Origin: Brevibacillus formosus
GTDB lineage: Bacteria; Bacillota; Bacilli; Brevibacillales; Brevibacillaceae
DNA length: 64,000 nucleotides
Reading direction: 5' to 3'
NCBI RefSeq assembly: GCF_003013405.1
Contig: NZ_PXZL01000001.1
Location: 558,001 to 622,000, forward strand
A model generated the notes under the pieces. That model was not told the origin of the DNA. It saw nothing but the letters and a program-made list of their open reading frames with translations, and searched no databases. Shown piece after piece: positions 1-8,249 of the stretch; within the stretch, counting starts at the first letter, position 1, and each line of letters starts with the position of its first letter. A program made the translations under genes and the position numbers.

Positions 1-21
1 CAGCTCATTTCGGAGGAGTGA
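1..21 (+). CDS. fliI: C-terminal end of the upstream gene, probably fliI (partial)
   Basis: An open frame enters from the left edge and stops with TGA at 19-21, ending in QLISEE. Only six codons are visible, so identity comes from position alone: in Bacillus-type fla/che operons the flagellar export ATPase gene fliI lies directly before fliJ. The GGAGGAG inside these last codons doubles as the ribosome binding site of fliJ, which suggests translational coupling. Confidence 0.45.
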   Translation, partial: QLISEE

Positions 22-27
22 ACTAAC

Positions 28-474
28 GTGCGTGTGTTTCAGTTTCATCTCCAAAAGGTCCTTGATTTAAAGGAAAAAGAAAAAGAACAAGCAGAGTGGG
101 CTTTCGGAAAGTCGATCCAGCGTAAAAACGAAGAAGAGTGGAAGCTTTCTCAACTAACCGAGCATCATGACGAGATGACGATGAAGCTCCAGGAAGTACA
201 GATGCAGACATGCAGTGCTGCGCAGCTCATTTCCATTACGCAATATCAGCAGTCTGTTGCGAGATCCATCCAGAATCAGCAGCGTACCTTGCATGGTTGT
301 GAACAGGATGTGGAACGCTGTCAGTCACGATTGACGGAACGTATGAAAGAGTCCCAGCTATGGCAACGCCTTCGGGAAAAGTCGCTCCACCAATTTCTGG
401 ACGACCAGAAGCAAAGAGAGCAAAAAGAGTTGGATGAGATCGGTACGCAGCTCTATCTTCGCCGAAGCTACTGA
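28..474 (+). CDS. fliJ: Flagellar export chaperone FliJ
   Basis: 148 residues, the usual FliJ length. The protein is almost wholly charged alpha-helix rich in Lys, Glu and Gln, as expected of the antiparallel coiled coil that inserts into the FliI ATPase ring and helps couple ATP hydrolysis to the FlhA export gate. It opens MRVFQFHLQKVLDLKEKEKE, typical of FliJ N-termini. The start is GTG at 28, seven bases after GGAGGAG. It lies 12 bp before the motE-like gene in the fla/che operon. Sequence alone is weak for this family because coiled coils are degenerate, but length and position make the call firm. Confidence 0.9.
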   Translation: MRVFQFHLQKVLDLKEKEKEQAEWAFGKSIQRKNEEEWKLSQLTEHHDEMTMKLQEVQMQTCSAAQLISITQYQQSVARSIQNQQRTLHGCEQDVERCQSRLTERMKESQLWQRLREKSLHQFLDDQKQREQKELDEIGTQLYLRRSY

Positions 475-486
475 GGGAGGTTCCAA

Positions 487-1389
487 ATGGAAGAAATCCA
501 AGAAGAACGGGAATACGGCAGGTGGGAATGGTTCTTTTATATGATTGTCATTCCTGCACTGTTTGCCAGCCTCCTTGGCGGTGTGCTCCTGAGCTTGCTC
601 GGAGTAAACGTGTTAGGGACTGTTCTCCACTGGGCTAACTCCATACCGTACGTGGAAAAATTAGTCCCGGACGACTATGCAGCAACTCCCGGCTCAGAAG
701 AACAACCTGACATGGACAAACAAGTGGCAACCCTACAGCAAGATCAAGCAAAAAACCAGCAGCAGATCACCTCTTTAAAAGAAGAGTCAGCAAAGAAAGA
801 TGCCACCATTGCGGCGCTGGAAAAGCAACTCGATGATGTAAACAAGGCAATGGAAGACAAGCGTGCGACTGAGGAAGAGCGTCAGAAGCAGTTTGCAGAT
901 TTGGCGAAAGTGTATACAACCATGTCACCCAAAAATGCGGCGGCCATCATTGAAAATCTAAAACTGCAAGAGTCGGTTGCCGTCATGACAAAAATGAAGC
1001 CTGTACAACAGGCAGACATTTTGGCCAAGATGGAACCGAAGAAAGCTGCGGATATTTCCATCTTGTTAAAAGATTCAGTAGTGAACAAAGATGATGACAT
1101 CGCAGCTCTGCAACAACGTGTTGATGTTCTGGCAAAGGCGTTAAGTGATACGCGTGATGGTTCAGAATCTGCAGAGGATCTGAAAAAGACGTTCGCTCAA
1201 TTGCCTCCAGCGGATGCTGCAGCTATCATTCGTTCGCTTATGCAGACAAACCAGGGCCAAGCTATTGCCTTAATGAAGAATTTGCCTGTGGATAAACGCG
1301 CACAAACTCTCTCTGCGATCGCCAATGAAGACAAGAAAGAAGATGGCAATCTGGCGGCTCGCATCACGACAGAGTTGCTTCGAAAATAG
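487..1389 (+). CDS. MotE/YlxF-like membrane protein with MgtE-N-like repeats
   Basis: 300 residues. A short acidic N-terminus is followed by one membrane helix (about 17-43), a coiled coil (about 75-135) and a C-terminal half with repeated helical units resembling the intracellular N domain of the MgtE magnesium channel (SPKNAAAIIENL, KPKKAADI-like and PPADAAAIIRSL segments). This is the layout of Bacillus YlxF and MotE-type proteins, which occupy the same place between fliJ and fliK. MgtE-like repeats in this setting are thought to act as a flagellar chaperone or scaffold, not a transporter, since no channel domain is present. ATG follows GAGGGAGG at good spacing. Exact role is inferred. Confidence 0.8.
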   Translation: MEEIQEEREYGRWEWFFYMIVIPALFASLLGGVLLSLLGVNVLGTVLHWANSIPYVEKLVPDDYAATPGSEEQPDMDKQVATLQQDQAKNQQQITSLKEESAKKDATIAALEKQLDDVNKAMEDKRATEEERQKQFADLAKVYTTMSPKNAAAIIENLKLQESVAVMTKMKPVQQADILAKMEPKKAADISILLKDSVVNKDDDIAALQQRVDVLAKALSDTRDGSESAEDLKKTFAQLPPADAAAIIRSLMQTNQGQAIALMKNLPVDKRAQTLSAIANEDKKEDGNLAARITTELLRK

Positions 1390-1450
1390 ATTGAGCAATC
1401 AACTGTTTTCGTTCCTATAAGCAACAAATTAAAAAGAGGAGGTGAACGAG

Positions 1451-2674
1451 ATGAATGTGGCCAATTTGACTCCTGCAGTAGGATCAGCAGGATCTGTTAC
1501 AGCGACACCCGTAGTGAATCCGGGAGGAACGGGTTTAGGTCAAATGTTTTCCATGCAATTGATGCAGGTGTTGGATCAGGTGGGGAACGCAGAAGAGACA
1601 GCGGTTGCGTCCGAAGGTTTAAGTGAAGAGGATATGCTAGCATTAGCTGATCTCATGGCATTACTTGCCCAACTGCTTGGTTCTGGTCAAGCTACGCAAG
1701 ACGAATTACCGCCTGACACCCAAGAAAAGTTTGCAACTGCAATTGAACAGCTCTTGGGTAAAGCGCAAGGAAATGCTGGTCAAGTGAGTGAGGATTTAAA
1801 GCAGATTCTAGCTAACCTGAAAAAAGGGGAAGCAACACCAAACGAACTGGACAAGCTGGCAGCTCTTCTCGAATCCCTGAAAAATCAAAAAGGAAGTGCG
1901 GAGGAGTCAAAACGAAGTGGACTGAACTTGCGATCCGATGTGATGGCAAACATGAACACAACCCAACAGGACTCGTTTAAGACGATTTCTCCACTGCGCT
2001 TGAATCAAGGTCTCTCGGCTTACAAGCAAGAGGCAGGGATTCAGTCTCAAACAGTACAGTCTACCCTTCAAAGCAGCCTTTTGAATCAAGAGGGCAATGC
2101 AGAAGAGGGCATGTTGAATGGAAATGGTCAGACACCGATTATTGCTTCATCTAATACGCAGACACAATCTGTACAGACCTTTCAGCAACAGTCTGTTCCA
2201 ACACATCATGTGAACGCCAATCAACTGACACAGCAAGTCACACAGCTTTTCGTCTCCAAGATGCAGTTGACGCAAAATAATGGCGTACATGAGGCGAGGC
2301 TGATTCTGAATCCACAATCCTTGGGCCAAGTAGATGTAACAATTACTTCCCAAAATGGTGTGATAACAGCACAGTTCCATGCTGAAACACAAGCTGGAAA
2401 GGATATGCTGGACAATCAGCTTCCACAGCTTCGAGCTGCTTTGACCCAACAAGGCTTGCAGGTTGATCGCTTGGAGGTAAACCAGCAGCAGGATACCGCT
2501 TTTAACTTCCAACAGCAGCGTGAACAGGCACGACAACAACAAGAGAATCGACGACAACAAGATAAAGACGAGCAAGAATTTGCTCTCGATGCCTTGGTAG
2601 ACAGCAATGAATCAACAGAAGTGCTATGGAATCGATTGCGGGAGACGGCTCGCGGCATTGACGACATCGTCTAG
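1451..2674 (+). CDS. fliK: Flagellar hook-length control protein FliK
   Basis: 407 residues from ATG 1451, placed 6-7 bases after the GAGGAGGTGA box. An in-frame GTG at 1442 overlaps that box and is less likely. The N-terminal two thirds are low-complexity, Gln/Asn/Ser rich and poorly conserved, as in the molecular-ruler part of FliK. The C-terminal part (about 265-365) is the conserved hook-length domain, with the run EARLILNPQSLGQVDVTI, and ends in a Gln-rich tail. FliK measures the hook and switches export specificity through FlhB. The gene normally downstream, flgD, is absent; the next start codon is only 24 bp past the stop. Confidence 0.9.
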   Translation: MNVANLTPAVGSAGSVTATPVVNPGGTGLGQMFSMQLMQVLDQVGNAEETAVASEGLSEEDMLALADLMALLAQLLGSGQATQDELPPDTQEKFATAIEQLLGKAQGNAGQVSEDLKQILANLKKGEATPNELDKLAALLESLKNQKGSAEESKRSGLNLRSDVMANMNTTQQDSFKTISPLRLNQGLSAYKQEAGIQSQTVQSTLQSSLLNQEGNAEEGMLNGNGQTPIIASSNTQTQSVQTFQQQSVPTHHVNANQLTQQVTQLFVSKMQLTQNNGVHEARLILNPQSLGQVDVTITSQNGVITAQFHAETQAGKDMLDNQLPQLRAALTQQGLQVDRLEVNQQQDTAFNFQQQREQARQQQENRRQQDKDEQEFALDALVDSNESTEVLWNRLRETARGIDDIV

Positions 2675-2698
2675 GATTGGATATAAGGAGGAAGCGCC

Positions 2699-3094
2699 AT
2701 GAACCATTTTCGTGTGGGGCAACCCTATTTTCCTCCGAAAACGAATCACGTCGCAAAAGCTACTACCCAAACCGCTCCGGGAAACAACACGTTATTTCAG
2801 CAGTATTTGACGGAATCGATTGGCGCTGCAACCAAGGCGGAGCCACTTAGTTTTAGCCAACATGCCGTCAATCGCTTGCAGGAGCGGGGCATTACGCTAG
2901 AGCGACAACAGATGGAGCGTTTGGAATCCGCTGTGCAAAAAGCAGCCGCCAAAGGCGCCAGAGAGTCTCTCATTATGATGGATAATGTGGCCTACGTCGT
3001 GAGCATCGTAAATCGGAAAATTATTACCGCCGTAGACGATGGCAGCATGAAGGATAACGTATTTACTAACATTGACAGTGCCATTTTCGTGTAG
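2699..3094 (+). CDS. TIGR02530-type flagellar operon protein
   Basis: 131 residues. The recognisable core, FSQHAVNRLQERGITLERQQ and the following hydrophobic strands ending VNRKIITAVDDGSMKDNVFTNIDSA, matches the small conserved family annotated as TIGR02530 flagellar operon protein, found next to hook genes in Firmicutes. Function is unknown; it is assumed to assist hook assembly. ATG 2699 sits after AAGGAGGAAGCGCC. In related operons it usually follows flgD, but here it directly follows fliK. Identification rests on remembered family features plus position. Confidence 0.78.
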   Translation: MNHFRVGQPYFPPKTNHVAKATTQTAPGNNTLFQQYLTESIGAATKAEPLSFSQHAVNRLQERGITLERQQMERLESAVQKAAAKGARESLIMMDNVAYVVSIVNRKIITAVDDGSMKDNVFTNIDSAIFV

Positions 3095-3107
3095 GTGGCT
3101 GTTTACT

Positions 3108-3163
3108 GGGCTGGACCTCCTTTTGAGGAAGCCCATTCGGCTACCGACTGACAGAGGTAGCCG
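3108..3163 (+). other. Two adjacent stem-loops upstream of flgE
   Basis: In the 101-bp gap before flgE the first inverted repeat pairs GGGC and CCTC (3108-3120) with GAGG and GCCC (3125-3134), with a small internal loop. The second is a perfect 8-bp stem, CGGCTACC (3138-3145) with GGTAGCCG (3156-3163). Neither is followed by a T-run, so they are not intrinsic terminators. They could mark an mRNA processing or stability site ahead of the abundant hook transcript. Confidence 0.5.
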
Positions 3164-3195
3164 CTGTAAATGAGAAGGTAAAGGAGGAAGTTAGT

Positions 3196-4014
3196 ATGCT
3201 TCGATCTATGTATTCAGGTATTTCAGGCTTGCGTGGTTTTCAAACAAAGCTGGATGTTATCGGTAATAATATCGCGAACGTAAACACCGTCGGTTTCAAA
3301 AAGGGCCGCGTGATGTTCCAAGATATTTTGAGCCAAAACGTTCAAGGGGCTGGGGCACCTACAGCTGGCGGGAAAGGCGGAACTAACCCAACTCAGATTG
3401 GACTAGGAGCTTCAATCGCATCCGTTGATACCGTCTTCTCTGCTGGTAGTCCAATGACAACCAACCTGCCAACAGACCTTTCTATCGAAGGCGATGGATT
3501 CTTTATGGTAAGCCCGGATGAAGGGGCCACGATCTATTATACGCGTGCAGGCAACTTTACACGTGATGCAGAGGGGTACCTGGTGAATTCCCAAGGGATG
3601 AAGCTCATGAACTCTGATCCGGGTGTAATTCAGATCAGCCAAAATGATGGGATTGTTTCTTACTCCATCGGAAAAGACGGAGTCATCACAACAGTGGATG
3701 AAACAGGTGCATTAGACTCTACAAATACCATTGGGATCATGACCTTCAATAACCCAGGTGGTTTGAAGAAGATTGGGAACAATCTTTACGAAAACACAGT
3801 GAACGCTGGAGCGAATGATGGTGACCCGATGACACCAGTGACACCAGCAGATGCAAAAGTAAGCATCATTGCAGGACAGCTGGAAATGTCCAACGTTGAC
3901 CTTTCTGAAGAATTTACAGAAATGATCGTGGCACAACGCGGTTTCCAAGCAAACTCTCGGATCATCACGACATCTGACACAGTATTGGAAGAACTGGTGA
4001 ACCTGAAACGATAA
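3196..4014 (+). CDS. flgE: Flagellar hook protein FlgE (short Bacillus type)
   Basis: 272 residues, close to the roughly 264-residue hook protein of Bacillus and far shorter than enteric FlgE. The N-terminal rod/hook signature is complete (LRSMYSGISGLRGFQTKLDV, then IGNNIANVNTVGFKK), as is the C-terminal motif (VDLSEEFTEMIVAQRGFQANS, ending TVLEELVNLKR). It polymerises into the external hook after type III export. Because this family overlaps the distal rod protein FlgG it is sometimes named flgG, but the position after fliK favours hook. ATG follows AAGGAGGAAGTTAGT. A hairpin follows the stop codon. Confidence 0.88.
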   Translation: MLRSMYSGISGLRGFQTKLDVIGNNIANVNTVGFKKGRVMFQDILSQNVQGAGAPTAGGKGGTNPTQIGLGASIASVDTVFSAGSPMTTNLPTDLSIEGDGFFMVSPDEGATIYYTRAGNFTRDAEGYLVNSQGMKLMNSDPGVIQISQNDGIVSYSIGKDGVITTVDETGALDSTNTIGIMTFNNPGGLKKIGNNLYENTVNAGANDGDPMTPVTPADAKVSIIAGQLEMSNVDLSEEFTEMIVAQRGFQANSRIITTSDTVLEELVNLKR

Positions 4015-4035
4015 TTTCGTTTAACGGAAATAGCC

Positions 4036-4059
4036 GGGGAAGTGTTCTAAGCCTTCCCC
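4036..4059 (+). other. Stem-loop after flgE
   Basis: GGGGAAG (4036-4042) pairs perfectly with CTTCCCC (4053-4059). There is no T-run, and swrD begins 25 bp later, so readthrough is expected. It may protect the 3' end of a processed flgE message. Confidence 0.45.
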
Positions 4060-4084
4060 AGCTTAATCCGGAAAGGAGCAGCCA

Positions 4085-4306
4085 ATGATTAAGTTAACTC
4101 GGTTTAACGGCTCTACTTTTTATCTGAACATCACTCACATTGAAACTGTTGAAGCAACTCCGGATAGCGTAATTACGCTGTTCAACGACAGAAAGTACAT
4201 CGTGAAGGATTCGGTGGAATCCATCGCTGAACGTGTTCAGGCTTTTTATCATAATGTTCCTCCGGCAACATCTGTACCGAAAATGCCGGGTGATTCAAAT
4301 GAATAG
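4085..4306 (+). CDS. swrD: Flagellar FlbD family protein SwrD
   Basis: 73 residues. It opens MIKLTRFNGSTFYLN and continues with an ITHIETVEATPDSVI segment, the pattern of the FlbD/SwrD (YlzI) family. In Bacillus subtilis SwrD raises flagellar motor power and is needed for swarming, presumably through the stators; its partner is not settled. It is soluble and small, without a signal peptide. It lies between flgE and fliL, the same order as in B. subtilis. ATG follows AAAGGAGCAGCC. Confidence 0.88.
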   Translation: MIKLTRFNGSTFYLNITHIETVEATPDSVITLFNDRKYIVKDSVESIAERVQAFYHNVPPATSVPKMPGDSNE

Positions 4307-4321
4307 CGGGAGGCATTAGCG

Positions 4322-4777
4322 ATGTTTCAAAATCGATTGTTTAACATGGCTCTAATCATTATCATCGCGATATCGCTACTGGGAGTGATTTCGTTTGTTC
4401 TCTGGCAAACATATCTCTCTCCGGCTGCGCAAACAGGCATAACGGAAGAGCAAGAAGTGAAGCCGCTCACGGCAGAGGAAATGAAAGAGTTCTCCGTTGA
4501 CACCGGCGAAATTACTACGAACTTGCTAACGAATAATTATATGATTGTACGCTTTAGCATTACGGCTGACAGTTCTGCTGCCAAAACAGAGTTGGAGCAG
4601 CGTTTGCCGCAAGTCAATCAGGTGATTATTAAAACATTGGCGGGGTTGACACCAGAAGACATAAAAGGAACTGAAGGTGTGAACAAGCTGGAAGCAAAAA
4701 TCATGAATGAAATCAGCTCCCTGATGCAAGAAGGCAAGATTGTTCAAGTAGTGACAACCAAACGCGTCTTGTCATAG
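4322..4777 (+). CDS. fliL: Flagellar basal body-associated protein FliL
   Basis: 151 residues. One N-terminal membrane helix (about 8-30) is followed by an extracytoplasmic domain containing the FliL features: the strand YMIVRFSITADS and the C-terminal VNKLEAKIMNEISSLMQEG. FliL forms rings around the stator units MotAB and supports torque under load. ATG follows GCGGGAGGCATTAGCG, 15 bp after swrD. Ordinary in length and order. Confidence 0.92.
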   Translation: MFQNRLFNMALIIIIAISLLGVISFVLWQTYLSPAAQTGITEEQEVKPLTAEEMKEFSVDTGEITTNLLTNNYMIVRFSITADSSAAKTELEQRLPQVNQVIIKTLAGLTPEDIKGTEGVNKLEAKIMNEISSLMQEGKIVQVVTTKRVLS

Positions 4778-4816
4778 GAAGCGATTATGGTATACATAGC
4801 AAGGAGGTGACGACAT

Positions 4817-5812
4817 ATGGCCGAGGTTCTCTCACAGAGTGAGATTGATGCGCTGTTGGCCGCCCTATCTTCGGGCGAAATGGATGCCAACGAGCTGAAA
4901 AAGGAAGAAACTGAGCGTAAAGTCAAAGTATATGATTTCAAACGCGCCCTGCGGTTCTCAAAAGATCAGATCCGTGGTTTAACGCGAATCCATGAAAACT
5001 ACGCGAGGCTGTTGACTACGTATTTTTCAGCTCAGCTCCGTACCTTCGTGCAAATTACGGTTGCCTCCGTCGATCAATTGCCGTATGACGAATTTATACG
5101 TTCTATTCCCAAGATGACCATCTTAAACATCTTTGAAGCGCCTCCGCTGGAAGGACGAATGGTTTTGGAAGTAAATCCAAACATCGCCTATACCATGTTG
5201 GATCGACTTCTGGGAGGACAGGGGGCGATTCCGGAAAAGATGGGCGCCCTTACGGAAATTGAAACAACGGTGATGGAACGTGTATTCGGCAAGGCGCTGG
5301 ATACTTTCCACGAGGCATGGAAGCAAATCATTGAGCTGGACCCGTATCAGGAAGGTTTGGAGATGAATCCACAGTTCATGCAGATCGTCTCGCCTAATGA
5401 GATTGTCGTGGTAATCTCCTTTAGTACCAAAATCGGCGATACAACAGGAATGATCAATCTCTGTTTGCCTCACGTGGTACTGGAGCCAATCATGACAAAG
5501 CTGTCTGGACAATATTGGTTCTCCAAACAGAAGAAAACGCGGGATGAAGAAGAGCGCCTGCGTGTAGAAGAGCGAGTTAAAGTTGCAAAATTGCCGATTG
5601 TTGCTGAAATGGGAACAGCGACGATTACAGTAGGAGATTTCCTGCAGCTACAAAAAGGCGATGTCATTCAATTAGATCAATCGATCGACAACAAGTTGAA
5701 AATTAAAGTTGGCGACCACTTAAAGTTCTTGGGTCAGCCAGGAACACTTAAAGGAAGAGTCGCCGTACAGATTGATGAAGTCATAGAGGAGGGGGAGGAA
5801 CAAAATGAGTAG
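4817..5812 (+). CDS. fliM: Flagellar motor switch protein FliM
   Basis: 331 residues. The N-terminal CheY-P binding peptide is visible (EVLSQSEIDALLAALSSGE). The central domain carries the LDRLLGGQG motif near 130-138, and the C-terminal SpoA/FliN-like domain runs from about 250 to the end. FliM connects the FliG rotor ring to the C-ring and takes the CheY signal. AGGAGGTGACGACAT precedes ATG 4817. Its end overlaps fliY by 8 bp, indicating translational coupling of the two switch proteins. Confidence 0.95.
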   Translation: MAEVLSQSEIDALLAALSSGEMDANELKKEETERKVKVYDFKRALRFSKDQIRGLTRIHENYARLLTTYFSAQLRTFVQITVASVDQLPYDEFIRSIPKMTILNIFEAPPLEGRMVLEVNPNIAYTMLDRLLGGQGAIPEKMGALTEIETTVMERVFGKALDTFHEAWKQIIELDPYQEGLEMNPQFMQIVSPNEIVVVISFSTKIGDTTGMINLCLPHVVLEPIMTKLSGQYWFSKQKKTRDEEERLRVEERVKVAKLPIVAEMGTATITVGDFLQLQKGDVIQLDQSIDNKLKIKVGDHLKFLGQPGTLKGRVAVQIDEVIEEGEEQNE

Positions 5813-7172
5813 AGATATGCTTTCTCAAGACGAGATTGACGCGCTGTTACGTGCGAACAACTTGGTTGAGGACGAAGAGGAAGCTGTGTCGGCAGTGACC
5901 CAGGATGTTGCCGATTTTCTGTCCCCGTTTGAACAGGATGCACTCGGAGAAATTGGTAATATCTCCTTTGGGAGCGCAGCTACTGCGTTATCTACTTTGT
6001 TAAGCCAAAAAGTAGATATTACAACCCCTACTGTTTCCGTAGTTAATGTCGATGAATTGGAAAGCGAATTTCCGATTCCTCACGTGGCTGTCCACGTGGA
6101 ATATACAGATGGTTTCAAGGGAATTAACCTGCTAGTCATTCGAATGGAAGACGCTGCAGTCATCGCGGATCTGATGATGGGCGGAGACGGTAGGCCAGCG
6201 AACACGGAAATGTCTGAGCTTCATATCAGCGCGGTTCAAGAAGCAATGAATCAGATGATGGGTTCCGCTGCTACGTCCATGTCGACCATTTTCAACCAGT
6301 TCATTAACATTACCCCACCAGGGATTGACGTAATGGATCTGGCGCAAGGAAAGGGTGGAGATAGCTTCTCAGATGATGACAGTCCTCTGGTGAAAGTATC
6401 TTTCCGCTTAAAGGTAGGAGAGCAAGGCGAACTTATCGATTCAAATATTATGCAGCTTCTCCCGCTTTCCTTTGCGAAAAAAATGATTGATAGACTGGTT
6501 GGAGGTGCAGGCGATGAAGAAGCAGCAGCTGCCCTCATAGATGAGATAGAAATGCCTTCTCTGCCTGCTATGAGTCTCTCGGCTCCTTCTGCCCAACCAA
6601 GCGTACAAGAGCAACCACAGAGCCATGTACCGCCTGTAGCGCAGCCGCCACAGCCACAGCAGCAGCCGATGTATCAGCAACCGCCGGGTTATGCACAGCC
6701 AATGGGCTACCCAGGACAGCAGCCGATGTATCCTGATGCGTATGGACAACCAATGATGCCACCTGGCTACGCTCCGTACCCAGGTATGTATCAGCAACCT
6801 CCAATGGTTCCGCCAACACCACAGCATTTCGGAGGTCCTGCCGCTAATCAGGCGAATGTAGTACCAGCACAATTTGCTCCGCTTGGAGGTGCTCCTATGT
6901 ATACAGGAGACATACAAAATTTGAACTTGCTTCACGATATTCCATTACAAGTAACAGTTGAGTTAGGACGTACGAAAAAGCTTATTAGAGAAATCCTTGA
7001 CTTGTCCGCTGGATCGATTATACAGTTGGACAAGCTGGCAGGTGAGCATGTAGACATTTTGGTGAACAACAAATTAATTGCCAAGGGCGAGGTTGTCGTC
7101 ATTGATGAGAATTTTGGGGTTCGTGTTACAGACATCATCAGTCAGATAGATCGTGTTCAAAAATTACAATAA
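5805..7172 (+). CDS. fliY: Flagellar motor switch phosphatase FliY
   Basis: 455 residues, longer than the roughly 380 of B. subtilis FliY. The N-terminus repeats the FliM-like CheY-binding peptide (MLSQDEIDALLRAN). The CheC-like domain has both ExxN active sites: E49/N52 and E146/N149. A Pro/Gln/Tyr/Met-rich linker spans about 255-365, and the SpoA/FliN domain about 378-450. FliY is the C-ring component and the main CheY-P phosphatase at the switch. The long linker, with repeated QQPMY and PPGYA-like units, is the unusual part and accounts for the extra length. Confidence 0.95.
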   Translation: MSRDMLSQDEIDALLRANNLVEDEEEAVSAVTQDVADFLSPFEQDALGEIGNISFGSAATALSTLLSQKVDITTPTVSVVNVDELESEFPIPHVAVHVEYTDGFKGINLLVIRMEDAAVIADLMMGGDGRPANTEMSELHISAVQEAMNQMMGSAATSMSTIFNQFINITPPGIDVMDLAQGKGGDSFSDDDSPLVKVSFRLKVGEQGELIDSNIMQLLPLSFAKKMIDRLVGGAGDEEAAAALIDEIEMPSLPAMSLSAPSAQPSVQEQPQSHVPPVAQPPQPQQQPMYQQPPGYAQPMGYPGQQPMYPDAYGQPMMPPGYAPYPGMYQQPPMVPPTPQHFGGPAANQANVVPAQFAPLGGAPMYTGDIQNLNLLHDIPLQVTVELGRTKKLIREILDLSAGSIIQLDKLAGEHVDILVNNKLIAKGEVVVIDENFGVRVTDIISQIDRVQKLQ

Positions 7173-7206
7173 ACCAATCAAGTGGAAGTTTAGGGAGGAG
7201 CTATTC

Positions 7207-7569
7207 ATGTCTAACAAAGTTTTAATCGTCGACGATGCAGCATTCATGCGTATGATGATCAAGGAAATTCTTTCGAAAAACGGGTACAGCGTCGTAGGGG
7301 AAGCAAGTGACGGTGCACAAGCAGTTGAAAAGTACAAAGAATTGGGACCTGATTTGGTAACCATGGATATTACCATGCCAGAGATGGATGGAATTTCTGC
7401 ATTGAAAGAAATTAAAAAGTTGGATCCTAACGCGCGCGTGATCATGTGCTCTGCGATGGGACAACAAGCGATGGTAATCGATGCGATCCAGGCGGGCGCA
7501 AAAGACTTCATCGTAAAACCATTCCAGGCAGATCGCGTTCTAGAAGCGATCAAAAAGACAATGAGCTAA
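7207..7569 (+). CDS. cheY: Chemotaxis response regulator CheY
   Basis: 120 residues from ATG 7207, which follows GGGAGGAG at proper spacing. The frame is open further upstream, inside fliY, but without a ribosome site. The receiver has D9/D10, the phosphorylation site D54 in the LVTMDITMPEMDG segment, S82 at the switch Ser/Thr position and K104. Phosphorylated by CheA, it binds FliM/FliY. In Bacillus-type systems CheY-P promotes smooth swimming. Stop and the next start overlap as TAATG. Confidence 0.96.
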   Translation: MSNKVLIVDDAAFMRMMIKEILSKNGYSVVGEASDGAQAVEKYKELGPDLVTMDITMPEMDGISALKEIKKLDPNARVIMCSAMGQQAMVIDAIQAGAKDFIVKPFQADRVLEAIKKTMS

Positions 7570-8249
7570 TGATGATGATCCGGAATGCAGGGGCAAGACT
7601 CATTTTAGCCTTCAGTCTGATCCTGTTGCTTTTCGTCTCGTCCCTGCCGAGTACCGTTTTTGCGGAAGGTTCAGTAGCGGATGCGTACAACCAGGGAAAA
7701 GTGCCAACTAGCAATGCGCCCGCCGGCAGTGAACAGCCGGCGGCCATTCCGGGCAGCGGAACAGGAAGTATGATCGGGTATCTGGTTCAAGTCATCTTTT
7801 CGCTAGGCTTTATTGCAGTATTGATCTTTTTATTGCTCCGTTTTCTTGGTCGACGTCAAGGGGCCGGGAGTCATGGACCGATTAAAGTGATTAGTGCTAC
7901 TGCGCTTGGCAGTGGCAAAACACTGCAGGTTGTTATGATCGGTGAGTCATTGTACATCGTGGGAGTTGGAGAAAACGTTCAATTGCTTCGTAGGATCGAA
8001 CCGGGTGAAGAGGTAGATTTGATCTTGGCTGACGCAGAGATCAAACCGATGAAAAGCCCATTCTCTCTCGAATGGCTCCCGTTCGGTAAGAAAAAGCAGG
8101 CTGAAGAAGAAATCTTGTTTTCTTCTGATATGGACGGCAAAAGCTTTCAAGATCTGTTGCAGGGTCAATGGAACGACTTGAAAAATCGTCCACACCAAAC
8201 AGAACATTGGAAGACAGAGCAAGCTCAGGACAGAGGGGACCAAAAATGA
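7569..8249 (+). CDS. fliO: Flagellar biosynthetic protein FliO (FliZ of Bacillus)
   Basis: About 226 residues. The start is one of three consecutive ATG codons at 7569-7577, the first overlapping the cheY stop. There is a signal peptide (about 1-28, ending VFAEG), a short extracellular stretch, a membrane helix (about 66-90, IGYLVQVIFSLGFIAVLIFL) and a cytoplasmic domain with VISATALGSGKTLQVVMIG, the FliO core. It assists assembly of the FliP pore complex. The ribosome site is weak, so coupling to cheY is likely. It overlaps fliP through ATGA. Confidence 0.88.
   Translation: MMMIRNAGARLILAFSLILLLFVSSLPSTVFAEGSVADAYNQGKVPTSNAPAGSEQPAAIPGSGTGSMIGYLVQVIFSLGFIAVLIFLLLRFLGRRQGAGSHGPIKVISATALGSGKTLQVVMIGESLYIVGVGENVQLLRRIEPGEEVDLILADAEIKPMKSPFSLEWLPFGKKKQAEEEILFSSDMDGKSFQDLLQGQWNDLKNRPHQTEHWKTEQAQDRGDQK

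Noticed and set aside
7153..7206. Upstream extension of cheY into fliY
   Set aside because: Open frame only; the ribosome site and receiver N-terminus fix the start at 7207.
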